Below, one piece after another: positions 25,731-33,200 of a stretch of 64,000 nt of DNA. The stretch comes from Streptomyces xanthochromogenes. GTDB lineage: Bacteria > Actinomycetota > Actinomycetes > Streptomycetales > Streptomycetaceae. Under the pieces are notes generated by a model. It did no database searches and was not told the DNA's origin. It saw only the letters and a list, made by a program, of their open reading frames with translations. Positions within the stretch are counted from its first letter, which is position 1, and each line of letters opens with the position of its first letter. The DNA lies in assembly GCF_014650455.1 (NCBI RefSeq), contig NZ_BMUZ01000002.1:718595-782594 (forward strand), given 5' to 3'. The translations under genes and the position numbers were made by a program.

Positions 25731-26396
25731 CTAGGGGCCGGCCCATGTGACGAGCACGCCCACCGAATCCGCTTCCGGTACCGCCCTGGCCACCGCCGCG
25801 CGCACCGCCCGGGCCACCTCCAGGGGATGGCCCGTCGTCGCCAGCTCCACGCGGACGTGGCCGTCCGCCTCGTGCACCGGCGCGCCCAGCTCGGACGTCA
25901 GATGGGCTACCCCGGGCGTGGCGAGGGCGGCGGCGGCCGCCGCCGTCGCGGGCGGCTCGGCTGGGCCGATCGGGGGACCGCCATCCGGGGGTTCCGGCAG
26001 CGCGTCGAGCAGGTCCGCCACCTGGAGGTCGACGTCCGAGACGTCCAGGCCGAGCCGTTCGTCCGCCGTGCTGAACAGCACCTCCCGAAGAGCCGCCGTC
26101 AGCTCCGGCAACGGGAGCCCGCCGAGCGCCGCGAGCCCGGCCGACACGCGCAGCGGAACCGGGTCCAGCGCGCTCGGCGGGGCCGGAACCAGCGGCCGCG
26201 CCCGGTCGTCCGGGTCCGCCGGGCCCAGCCTGAGGGACGTCAGCGCGAGCCCCGGCAGCCCGGCCGCCGCGGCCCGGAGCACCGCGACCGCGGCCCGTTC
26301 AGTGATCCATGCCCCGTCCTGCGGACCGCCCAGGGCGAGCAGTCGGCCCAGACCCAGCCGGCGGCGTACCGCGGCACTCCATGCGTCACCCGTCAT
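25731..26396 (-). CDS. Hypothetical protein divergent from the Asp23 operon
   Basis: Function unknown; 221 residues. The N-terminal half resembles a helical domain (WSAAVRRRLGLGRLLALGG, ITERAAVAVLRAAAAGLPG). The middle has LDVSDVDLQVADLLDALPEPP. The C-terminal part (TSELGAPVHEADGHVRVELA, HPLEVARAVRAAVARAVPEA) looks like an Asp23-type alpha/beta unit, as in the proteins encoded across the promoter. It has no signal or membrane helix. Constant pairing with asp23 genes in Streptomyces (recalled) suggests a shared role. Divergent start, 88 bp apart. Confidence 0.75.
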   Translation of the reverse strand: MTGDAWSAAVRRRLGLGRLLALGGPQDGAWITERAAVAVLRAAAAGLPGLALTSLRLGPADPDDRARPLVPAPPSALDPVPLRVSAGLAALGGLPLPELTAALREVLFSTADERLGLDVSDVDLQVADLLDALPEPPDGGPPIGPAEPPATAAAAAALATPGVAHLTSELGAPVHEADGHVRVELATTGHPLEVARAVRAAVARAVPEADSVGVLVTWAGP

Positions 26397-26484
26397 GCTC
26401 CCAGCCTGCCGCATCCCGGGCGCGAGTCGGGGCAAGCGCACTTAATGTGGGCAATGGAGTTCAAGGGCGAAGGGACGAACGGTC

Positions 26485-26982
26485 ATGAGCGACACCAGCG
26501 CACAGCGCAACCGGCCCGGTGCACCCGGGAACGATTCGGTCGGCGAACCCGCCGAGCAGGCCAGGAAGACGGCCATCACCAAGCGCGGCGGAGACGCGGG
26601 CGGCCGCGGCCGCACCACGATCGCCGACGGCGTGGTCGAGAAGATCGCGGGCCTCGCGGCCCGTGACGTCATCGGCGTGCACGCCATGGGCAGTGGCCTG
26701 TCCCGCACGTTCGGCGCGGTGAGAGACCGGGTACCCGGCGGCAAGCCCGCCGTTTCGCGCGGAGTGAAGGCCGAGGTGGGCGAGGTGCAGACCGCGCTCG
26801 ACCTCGAAATCGTCGTCGACTACGGCGTGTCCATCGCCGATGTCGCCCGCGACGTGCGCGAGAACGTGATCTCCGCGGTGGAGCGGATGACCGGGCTTGA
26901 GGTCGTCGAGGTCAACATCGCGGTCAGCGACGTGAAGCTGCCCGACGAGGAGGACGACGAACCGGAGTCCAGGCTCCAGTAG
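26485..26982 (+). CDS. Asp23/Gls24 family envelope stress response protein
   Basis: Cytoplasmic protein of 165 residues. A disordered N-terminus (about 30 residues) is followed by the Asp23 domain: GRTTIADGVVEKIAGLAARD, the strand VSRGVKAEVGEV, LEIVVDYGVSIADVARDVRE and GLEVVEVNIAVSDVKL. An acidic tail (DEEDDEPESRLQ) ends the protein. In Firmicutes Asp23 is held at the membrane by AmaP; an AmaP-like gene is the last of this operon. It is the first gene of a five-gene cluster with DUF2273-like, second Asp23-like, DUF6286-like and AmaP products. Confidence 0.92.
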   Translation: MSDTSAQRNRPGAPGNDSVGEPAEQARKTAITKRGGDAGGRGRTTIADGVVEKIAGLAARDVIGVHAMGSGLSRTFGAVRDRVPGGKPAVSRGVKAEVGEVQTALDLEIVVDYGVSIADVARDVRENVISAVERMTGLEVVEVNIAVSDVKLPDEEDDEPESRLQ

Positions 26983-27036
26983 CGGCACGGAGGGTACCGG
27001 GCTGTTCGGAGCGGTACGCACCGATCCCGGTCGGCG

Positions 27037-27084
27037 CGGATGCCGACCGGTACGGATGCCGACCGGTACGGATGCCGACCGGCA
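27037..27084. repeat. Tandem repeat, 16-bp unit, three copies
   Basis: CGGATGCCGACCGGTA is repeated three times head to tail with a single change in the third copy. Degenerate relatives (GGATGCCCATCGGTACC, ACGCCGACCGGCA) continue to about 27143. It lies in the gap between the first Asp23 gene and the small membrane protein gene. Confidence 0.9.
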
Positions 27085-27143
27085 CGGACGACAAGTACGC
27101 GATGACCAGTACGGATGCCCATCGGTACCGACGCCGACCGGCA

Positions 27144-27188
27144 TTGATCCCGACGTGGCACTGATCTCGACGTGGCACTGATCTCGAC
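27144..27188. repeat. Tandem repeat, 17-bp unit, about 2.6 copies
   Basis: Units TTGATCCCGACGTGGCA, CTGATCTCGACGTGGCA and CTGATCTCGAC lie head to tail, unrelated in sequence to the 16-bp repeat just upstream. They end about 20 bp before the next gene's start and each holds a GATC. Confidence 0.9.
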
Positions 27189-27210
27189 TCATCGGACCGA
27201 GGAGTTCGGC

Positions 27211-27402
27211 ATGAGCATGGCGGTGGTGGGCCTGATGGCCGGCATGGCACTCGGTTTCGCCGGATACTTCGGTGGCTTCGGGGCGTTCCTGCTGGTGGCA
27301 GCACTCGGTGCGATCGGCTTCGTGGTCGGCCGGTTCGTGGACGGCGACCTGGAACCGGGCGACTTCTTCCGCCCCCGTGACCGCGGCGACCGGCGGCGCT
27401 GA
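27211..27402 (+). CDS. Small membrane protein, DUF2273-like, in the Asp23 operon
   Basis: A 63-residue protein. One long hydrophobic region (MAVVGLMAGMALGFAGYFGG, then FLLVAALGAIGFVVGRFVD) forms two closely spaced helices, followed by an acidic-basic tail (DGDLEPGDFFRPRDRGDRRR). DUF2273 proteins of this size recur in Asp23/AmaP operons. The ATG at 27211 has GAGGAG at 27199-27204; an in-frame ATG at 27172 falls in the tandem repeat and lacks a Shine-Dalgarno. The next gene begins 3 nt after the stop. Confidence 0.82.
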   Translation: MSMAVVGLMAGMALGFAGYFGGFGAFLLVAALGAIGFVVGRFVDGDLEPGDFFRPRDRGDRRR

Positions 27403-27405
27403 CCG

Positions 27406-27750
27406 ATGGCGGTGGCCGAACAGATCGAGCCCGCCCAGCGCGGTGCCACCCGGATCGCCGACCGGGTCGTCGCGAAGATCGCCGCACAGGCGGCCAGGGA
27501 GGCCCTCGATCGGCTCCCCGAAGGCGGTGCCCCGCCCCGCGCGACCGTCACCGTCCACCAGGACTCCGCCCGCGTACGAGTCAGTCTCGAACTCGGCTAC
27601 CCCGGTGACCTCGGCGGCCAGTGCGGCGCGGTGCGTCGCCAAGTCGCCGAGCGGGTAAGGGCGTTGGCGGGCATGGAGGTGCCCGAGGTGGCCGTGCAGA
27701 TCGAGCGTCTGCACGCCGAGGGTCCGGGGGACCGGGGGAGGATCCGATGA
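27406..27750 (+). CDS. Second, short Asp23/Gls24-like protein
   Basis: A 114-residue protein with a trimmed Asp23 fold: RGATRIADRVVAKIAAQAAR at the start, ATVTVHQDSARVRVSLELGY in the middle and CGAVRRQVAERVRALAGMEV near the end. It lacks the acidic tail of the first paralogue, ending DRGRIR. The stop overlaps the next ATG by ATGA. Two different Asp23 units in one operon suggest a hetero-oligomer; that is inference. Confidence 0.85.
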   Translation: MAVAEQIEPAQRGATRIADRVVAKIAAQAAREALDRLPEGGAPPRATVTVHQDSARVRVSLELGYPGDLGGQCGAVRRQVAERVRALAGMEVPEVAVQIERLHAEGPGDRGRIR

Positions 27751-28439
27751 GCGGGCCGTACGAAGGCGAGCACAGCACCCAGCGGCTTCCCGTGATCGAG
27801 CAGGGCCCCGGCGCGACCGCCGACCCCGGGCTCGACCAGTCGGCCTCGGCCGCCGACTACGACTCCGTGCCGGTCCTCGCCGAGGGTGAGGGCGGCAAGG
27901 CGGGGCGCTTCTGGGCGGTGCGCCGGGTGCCCGCGGGGCTGTGCGCGCTCCTGATCCTGGCCGCGTCCGGCCTCTTCCTCTACGACGTCGCCGCCGTACG
28001 CGCCCACCGCTCGGCCATGCGCTGGCGGTCCGGGCTCGCCGACTGGGTCGCGGAGCACGCCGTCGACGACGTGGCGGTGCTCGCGGGTGCCGGGGCCGTC
28101 GCGCTGCTCGGCCTCTGGCTGATCGTGCTCGCGCTCACCCCCGGCCTGCGCGGCATCCTGCCGATGCGGCGCCGCTCGACGGCCGTGCGCGCCGGGCTCG
28201 ACCGGGCCGCGGCGGCGCTCGTGCTGCGCGACCGGGCGATGGAAGTGTCCGGCATCCAGTCGGCGCGGGTCCGTCTGAGCCGGCGGCGCGTGGTGGTGCG
28301 GGCCCTGTCGCACTTCCGTGAACTCGACGACGTACGGGCCGACTTGGACGCGGCGCTGGGTGCGGGAATCCGGGAACTCGGCCTTGCCAGGCCGCCCGGG
28401 CTCGCGGTCCACGTGAGCCGCTCGGTACGGAAGGGCTGA
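27747..28439 (+). CDS. DUF6286-type membrane protein of the Asp23 operon
   Basis: Protein of 230 residues with a disordered acidic N-terminus (about 55 residues), then two membrane helices (RVPAGLCALLILAASGLFLY near 70 and VAVLAGAGAVALLGLWLIVL near 118) joined by an Arg-rich loop. The C-terminal cytoplasmic domain (AALVLRDRAMEVSGIQSARV, RRRVVVRALSHFRELDDVR) is alpha/beta and resembles the AmaP and Asp23 module. It overlaps the upstream gene by 4 nt and lies 3 nt before amaP. Probably part of the same membrane-associated complex. Confidence 0.82.
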   Translation: MSGPYEGEHSTQRLPVIEQGPGATADPGLDQSASAADYDSVPVLAEGEGGKAGRFWAVRRVPAGLCALLILAASGLFLYDVAAVRAHRSAMRWRSGLADWVAEHAVDDVAVLAGAGAVALLGLWLIVLALTPGLRGILPMRRRSTAVRAGLDRAAAALVLRDRAMEVSGIQSARVRLSRRRVVVRALSHFRELDDVRADLDAALGAGIRELGLARPPGLAVHVSRSVRKG

Positions 28440-28442
28440 GCC

Positions 28443-29021
28443 ATGCTGAGGACGGTCAACCGGGTGGTCCTGGGTCTTGTGGGGCTCGTGCTGCTCCTCG
28501 CGGGCGGGGCGGTGCTGGCCGTCGGGCTCGGCCTCGACGTGCCGTCCTGGTGGCCCTGGGGCACCAAGCACGACGTCCTGCTGAGCCGGTCCCGCCGCCT
28601 CCACTGGCACGACCAGGGCTGGTGGTGGCCGGCGGTCATCGCCGCCCTCGCGCTGATCGTGCTGCTCGCCCTGTGGTGGCTGCTCGCCCAGCTGCGCCGG
28701 GCGCGGCTCGCCGAGATCCTGGTGGATTCGGGGGACGGGGAAGGCGCGTTGCTGCGGGGGCGGGCGCTGGAGTCCGTGCTGGCGAGCGAGGCGGAGGGCG
28801 CGGAGGGGGTGGCCCAGGCGCAGGTCGCCCTGACCGGGCGCCGCGCCGCGCCCGCGGCCCGGGTCGCCCTTCTTCTGGAGCCGCACGCGCAGCCCGCGGG
28901 CGCGTTGGAGCGGCTGGAGTCCGAGTCCCTGGCGCATGCCCGGGACTCGGCGGGTCTTTCCTCGCTGCCCGCGGAGGTTCGTCTCCGTGCGGTGAAGCAC
29001 CGGGCCCACCGTGTGACGTGA
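28443..29021 (+). CDS. amaP: Alkaline shock response membrane anchor protein AmaP-like
   Basis: Protein of 192 residues with two N-terminal membrane helices (VVLGLVGLVLLLAGGAVLAV and WPAVIAALALIVLLALWWLL) separated by a Trp-rich loop (SWWPWGTKHD, HDQGWWWP). A cytoplasmic helical domain follows, containing the DUF-type unit from residue 85 on. In staphylococci AmaP tethers Asp23 to the membrane; the layout and operon position fit. It is the last gene of the operon, followed by the mosaic repeat whose M1 module may end transcription. Confidence 0.83.
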   Translation: MLRTVNRVVLGLVGLVLLLAGGAVLAVGLGLDVPSWWPWGTKHDVLLSRSRRLHWHDQGWWWPAVIAALALIVLLALWWLLAQLRRARLAEILVDSGDGEGALLRGRALESVLASEAEGAEGVAQAQVALTGRRAAPAARVALLLEPHAQPAGALERLESESLAHARDSAGLSSLPAEVRLRAVKHRAHRVT

Positions 29022-29041
29022 GCCGGGGGGCTTCCCCCACC

Positions 29042-29244
29042 CCGCCCCTTCCCGCAACCCTCCGGGGGTGCGGCCCGGCTCCCGGCCCGCTGCTGGGGCT
29101 CCGCCCCAGACCCCGTTCGCGCCTTGAGGGCGCTCGTCCTCAAACGCCGGACGGGCTGACATGCCCGGTGCGGCCCGCCCCAGTAGTGCCAGGGACGGCT
29201 CAGGGGGCAGCGATCGGGCTTCTGAGGGGCGCGGGGAACTGCGC
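29042..29244. repeat. Mosaic intergenic repeat, copy B
   Basis: Same modules as at 4344-4512: M1 in the same orientation (29042-29070), then M4, M3 and M2 each reverse-complemented (29109-29122, 29129-29152, 29225-29244). M2, M3 and M4 match copy A exactly. The gap 29022-29318 holds no supported gene. Confidence 0.7.
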
Positions 29245-29318
29245 GTGCGGGACCAACGGGGTGCTGCGGTAAGGGGGTTGGGGCGGGCCCCGGGGCGGGG
29301 TGCGCCCCGGGGGCGGGG

Positions 29319-30074
29319 TCAGAAGCCGTGGCGGGCGCCGCCGTCCACCGGCAGCATTACGCCCGTGAGGTACGAGGCCGCCGGCGACAGCAGGAACGCG
29401 GCCGCGCGGCCGAACTCCTCCGGCGTGCCGTAGCGCCGCAGCGGGATGCGGGCCTCGTTGGCCGTGCGCGTTGCCTCCGCGTCGCCGGACAGCTCGTCGA
29501 GCTGGCGCACCCGGTCCGTGTCGATGCGGGACGGCAGCAGGCCCACCACGCGGATGCCGCGCGGCCCGAGCTCGTCGGCCAGTGACTTGGCGAAGCCCGC
29601 GAGGCCCGGGCGCAGGCCGTTGGAGATGGTCAGGCCCGGGATCGGCTCGTGTACGGAGCCGGACAGGACGAAGCCGATGACCCCGCCCTCGTCGAGCTCT
29701 TCGGCCGCCGCCCGGGCGAGGCGCACCGCGCCGAGGAACACCGACTCGAAGGCCGACTGCCACTGCTCGTCGGTGTTGTCCGCGACGAAGCCCGGCGCCG
29801 GGCCACCCACGCTGATCAGCACGCCGTCGAAGCGCCCGAAGTGCTCGCGGGCGGCGTTGATCAGGCGGGCCGCCGCTTCCGGGTCGGCGTTGTCGGAGGC
29901 CACCGGGAGCGCACCGGGGCCCAGTTCGGCGGCGGCGTCGCCCAGCGTCTTCTCGTCGCGGCCGGCGATGACGGCCTTCGCGCCGTCCTCGACGAGCGCT
30001 CGGGCGGACGCGAGGCCGAGGCCCCGCGAGGCCCCGGTGACGACGTACACACGGTCCTTCAGTCCAAGATCCAT
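29319..30074 (-). CDS. SDR family oxidoreductase with atypical active site
   Basis: Rossmann-fold protein of 251 residues. TGASRGLGLASARAL near residue 13 is the cofactor loop and VISVGGPAP takes the place of NNAG. The usual Tyr-x3-Lys is missing: where it should fall, after SGSVHEP, the sequence reads LTISNGLRPGLAGFAKSL. Such divergent members exist but the normal catalytic mechanism cannot apply. The end (SYLTGVMLPVDGGARHGF) is standard SDR. Its ATG is 5 bp past the GH15 stop on the same strand, so both are likely one transcript. Confidence 0.85.
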   Translation of the reverse strand: MDLGLKDRVYVVTGASRGLGLASARALVEDGAKAVIAGRDEKTLGDAAAELGPGALPVASDNADPEAAARLINAAREHFGRFDGVLISVGGPAPGFVADNTDEQWQSAFESVFLGAVRLARAAAEELDEGGVIGFVLSGSVHEPIPGLTISNGLRPGLAGFAKSLADELGPRGIRVVGLLPSRIDTDRVRQLDELSGDAEATRTANEARIPLRRYGTPEEFGRAAAFLLSPAASYLTGVMLPVDGGARHGF

Positions 30075-30079
30075 GCTGC

Positions 30080-31888
30080 CTATCCTGCCTCTTCCCCACA
30101 GCCCGGCTCCAGTGCGCAGGCGGTGGCGACCAGGCCGATGTGGCTGAAGGCCTGCGGGAAGTTGCCGAGCTGGCGGTCGGCCGCGGGGTCGTACTCCTCG
30201 GCGAGCAGACCCACGTCGTTGCGGAGCGCCAGGAGCCGCTCGAAGAGTTCCCGGGCCTCCTTCACCCGGCCGGTCAGACGCAGCGCGTCCGCCATCCAGA
30301 ACGAGCACACCAGGAACGTGCCCTCGGCGCCGGGCAGCCCGTCCACCGTCGTGGCGTCGGTTGTGTAGCGGCGTACGAAACCACTGCCGCCGAGCTCGGC
30401 GTGGATCGCGTCGACCGTACCGATCACCCGGGGATCGTCCGGTGGCAGGAAGCCGACGCGGGGGATGAGGAGGGTTGCCGCGTCCAGTTCGTCGGAGCCG
30501 TACGCCTGGGTGAAGGTGTTGCGGACCGGGTCGAAGCCCTTCTCGCACACCTCCTTGTGCACCGCGTCGCGCATCCTGCGCCAGCGCCCGGCGTCCCCGC
30601 GCAGCTCCGGGTCGGACTCCAGGGTGCGCACCGCGCGGTCCGCGGCCACCCACGCCATCACCTTGGAGTGCACGAAGTGCCGGCGCGGCCCGCGCACCTC
30701 CCACAGGCCCTCGTCCGGCTCGCGCCAGCGCGCCTCCAGGAAGTCGAGCAGACTCAGCTGGAGGTTCCAGGCGTGCGTCTCGCTCTTGAGGCCCGCCTCG
30801 CGCGCCAGATAGAGCGAGTCGATGACTTCCCCGTACACATCGAGCTGGAGCTGCTCGACCGCCGCGTTGCCGATCCGTACCGGCGCGGACTCCAAGTGGC
30901 CCTTCAGCCAAGGGAGTTCGACTTCGGGCAGGCGGCGCTCGCCGGACAGGCCGTACATGATCTGGAGGTCGGCCGGGTCACCGGCGACGGCCCTCAGCAG
31001 CCAGTTCCGCCAGTGCGCGGCCTCCTCCAGGTAGCCGGCCGAGAGCAGCGCTTCGAGGGTGAGGGTGGAGTCGCGCAGCCAGCAGTACCGGTAGTCCCAG
31101 TTGCGGATGCCGCCGAGCTCCTCGGGCAGTGAGGTGGTGGGGGCCGCCACGATGCCGCCGGTGGGGGCGAAGGTGAGCGCCTTGAGCGTGATCAGGGAAC
31201 GGATCACGGCGTCCCGGTAGGGCCCCTCGTACTGGCAACGGGCGGACCACTCCCGCCAGTCGGTGAGGGACTGCTCCAGCGCCTCGTACGGGTCGATGAG
31301 GTCGGGGCGGGGTTCGTGCGAGGGGTGCCAGGTGAGGACGAAGGCGACCTTCTCGCCCTCGTGGACCGTGAACGAGGAACGGGTGCTCATGTCCTGGCCC
31401 CACGTCTTGACCTCGGGTTCGCTGCGCAGCCACACCGAGTCCGGGCCCGCGATCGCGACCCGGTGCCCGTCCGAGCGCCGCATCCAGGGCACCACGTGGC
31501 CGTAGTCGAAGCGCAGCCTGAGCACCGAGCCCATCTCGACGGTGCCGCTGACGCCCTCCACGATGCGGGTGACATCCGGGGCCCTGTCGCGCTGCGGCAT
31601 GAAGTCGATGACCTTCACCGTGCCGGTGCTGGTCTCCCAGTAGGTCTCCAGGACGAGCGAATCATCCAGATAGGCGCGCCGGTCGCACCGGCCCGAGTGG
31701 CCCGCCTCGGCCGGCGCGATCCGCCAGTGGCCGTTGTTCTCGTCGCCGAGCATCGCCGCGAAGCACGCGGCGGAGTCGAAGCGGGGCAGGCAGAGCCAGT
31801 CGATGGAGCCGTCGAGGCCGACCAGGGCGGCGGTCTGCAGATCGCCGATGAGGGCGTAGTCCTCGATGCGTTGAGTACGTTGGGTCAC
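30080..31888 (-). CDS. Glycoside hydrolase family 15 protein (trehalase/glucoamylase-like)
   Basis: Cytoplasmic protein of 602 residues. The N-terminal beta-domain starts IEDYALIGDLQTAALVG and GSIDWLCLPRFDS, as in actinobacterial GH15 trehalases and glucodextranase relatives. The (alpha/alpha)6 barrel has GGIRNWDYRYCWLRDSTLTL near residue 260, and GLLAEEYDP late in the protein holds the second acidic pair; GNFPQAFSHIGL closes the domain. Trehalose hydrolysis is the best guess because several Streptomyces and mycobacterial homologues do that, but the substrate is not fixed. No secretion signal. Confidence 0.9.
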   Translation of the reverse strand: MTQRTQRIEDYALIGDLQTAALVGLDGSIDWLCLPRFDSAACFAAMLGDENNGHWRIAPAEAGHSGRCDRRAYLDDSLVLETYWETSTGTVKVIDFMPQRDRAPDVTRIVEGVSGTVEMGSVLRLRFDYGHVVPWMRRSDGHRVAIAGPDSVWLRSEPEVKTWGQDMSTRSSFTVHEGEKVAFVLTWHPSHEPRPDLIDPYEALEQSLTDWREWSARCQYEGPYRDAVIRSLITLKALTFAPTGGIVAAPTTSLPEELGGIRNWDYRYCWLRDSTLTLEALLSAGYLEEAAHWRNWLLRAVAGDPADLQIMYGLSGERRLPEVELPWLKGHLESAPVRIGNAAVEQLQLDVYGEVIDSLYLAREAGLKSETHAWNLQLSLLDFLEARWREPDEGLWEVRGPRRHFVHSKVMAWVAADRAVRTLESDPELRGDAGRWRRMRDAVHKEVCEKGFDPVRNTFTQAYGSDELDAATLLIPRVGFLPPDDPRVIGTVDAIHAELGGSGFVRRYTTDATTVDGLPGAEGTFLVCSFWMADALRLTGRVKEARELFERLLALRNDVGLLAEEYDPAADRQLGNFPQAFSHIGLVATACALEPGCGEEAG

Positions 31889-31999
31889 GCCAAGGCGTGT
31901 TCCCGGTCGGACAAATTGCTAAGCAGCCGGAGATCGTCCCGGTAGCGGGAGATCGTCGAGCAACCGGAGGCGCCAGGGCCGACGGGCAGCCGCAGGCCG

Positions 32000-32794
32000 C
32001 TAGGCGGCGGTCACGGGCTCGGGCGCGGCGGCGGGTTCGGCCGCGGCGGCCTCGCGGTCCTGCTTCTCGCGCCGTACGAGGATGAACCAGCCGACCGGCA
32101 CCGCGGCCGAGAACAGCCACCACTGGACGGCGTACGCCATGTGCGGGCCGATCGAGCTGTCGTCGGGGGCCGGGATCAGCTCGGGGGAGTCGCCGGGCGA
32201 CTCGGGCGCGGTCTGTTCGATGTAGCCACCGAGCACCGTGCGGCCGAGCGCCTTGGCCTGTTCGGCGCTGTTGATCAGCATCACCTGGCGGGGCGGGAGG
32301 CCCTTGACGTCCTTGATGCCGCTGGCCGCGGTCGTCTGGTCGGCCATCAGACGGCCGGTCACGGTGACCTTGCCGGCGGGCGGCGCGGGGATCTTCGGGA
32401 AGTCCGTCTGGTTGCCGTTGTCGGCGATCCAGCCCCGGTTGACCATCACGGTGGGACCGCCGCCGGCGAGGACGAACGGGGTGAGCACGTGGTAGCCGAC
32501 CCGCCCGTCGGCCGCGGTCCTGCGCCGTACGACGACCTCGTGCGCGGTGTCGTAGCTGCCGGTCGCGGTGACCCGGCGCCAGTAGTCCGCGCGCGGGACG
32601 GTGTGGCCGGGCGAGGTGAGGTCGGTCACCGGGACCGGCTCGGCCTTCAGGTTGTCGGCGATCAGCGAGTTCTGGGCGACCTTGTGCTCGTGCCGGTGCA
32701 GCTGCCAGAAACCCAGCTCGATCATCGTGGGGATGAGAGCGAGGGCCAGAAGGGTGACGAGCACCCACTGCCGGGACAACAGGAAGCGGTACAC
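32000..32794 (-). CDS. SURF1 family protein (cytochrome oxidase assembly)
   Basis: Membrane protein of 264 residues with helices at both ends (FLLSRQWVLVTLLALALIPT and YAVQWWLFSAAVPVGWFILV) and a periplasmic-side domain between. Family motifs include ELGFWQLHRHEHK after helix 1, GYHVLTPF, VNRGWI near residue 130 and GPHMAYAVQWW at helix 2. SURF1 helps heme insertion into cytochrome c oxidase. The GTG start (YRFLLSRQW follows) fits homologues; a TTG at 32809 would add five residues. The tail is Ala/Glu/Pro-rich. Confidence 0.92.
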   Translation of the reverse strand: MYRFLLSRQWVLVTLLALALIPTMIELGFWQLHRHEHKVAQNSLIADNLKAEPVPVTDLTSPGHTVPRADYWRRVTATGSYDTAHEVVVRRRTAADGRVGYHVLTPFVLAGGGPTVMVNRGWIADNGNQTDFPKIPAPPAGKVTVTGRLMADQTTAASGIKDVKGLPPRQVMLINSAEQAKALGRTVLGGYIEQTAPESPGDSPELIPAPDDSSIGPHMAYAVQWWLFSAAVPVGWFILVRREKQDREAAAAEPAAAPEPVTAA

Positions 32795-32912
32795 CCCATG
32801 ACCGTACAACTCGGGTCATGGGGTGCGCCGGGTGGGGTGGCGGGAACCACCGGGGAGATTGGGGGAGACCGGGGAGAGGGTCGGACGGGGAGAGGGGTCG
32901 GACGGGGGAGGG

Positions 32913-33146
32913 TCAGACCTTGTCGACGATGCCCGCCTTTCCCTCCGCGCGGGCGCAGTGCGCTCCGCAGTACCAGGCGCCCTCGACCTCGACCCCTTGG
33001 CCGATGATCTGGACCCGGCAGTGTTCACAGATGGGCGCCATGCGGTGGATGGCGCACGAGAAGCAGTCGAAGACGTGCACCGCGCCCTGCGCGTGCACCT
33101 CGAAGGACATCCCGTAGTCGTTTCCGCAGACCTCGCAACGTGCCAT
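32913..33146 (-). CDS. Small Cys-rich (zinc-binding) protein
   Basis: A 77-residue protein with four Cys-pair positions in order: CEVCGN near the N-terminus, CFSCAIH, CEHCR and CGAHC. The spacing suggests two zinc sites in a LIM- or treble-clef-like fold. There is no membrane helix. Similar short proteins are common in actinobacteria but have no assigned function. It lies 54 bp downstream of the exonuclease gene on the same strand and may share its mRNA. Confidence 0.8.
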   Translation of the reverse strand: MARCEVCGNDYGMSFEVHAQGAVHVFDCFSCAIHRMAPICEHCRVQIIGQGVEVEGAWYCGAHCARAEGKAGIVDKV

Positions 33147-33200
33147 GCGCCACAGGGTGGGGGTTGACCGGCGCACGGGGTGGGCGCCGCGCCCCGGAAC

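Noticed and set aside
26820-27161. Minus-strand frame with SASVPVGIR-type repeats
   Set aside because: The repeat text simply reflects the 16-bp DNA repeat; no Shine-Dalgarno, and it overlaps the Asp23 gene.
27037-27188. Tandem repeats as a CRISPR array
   Set aside because: Units are contiguous without spacers and are of two kinds.
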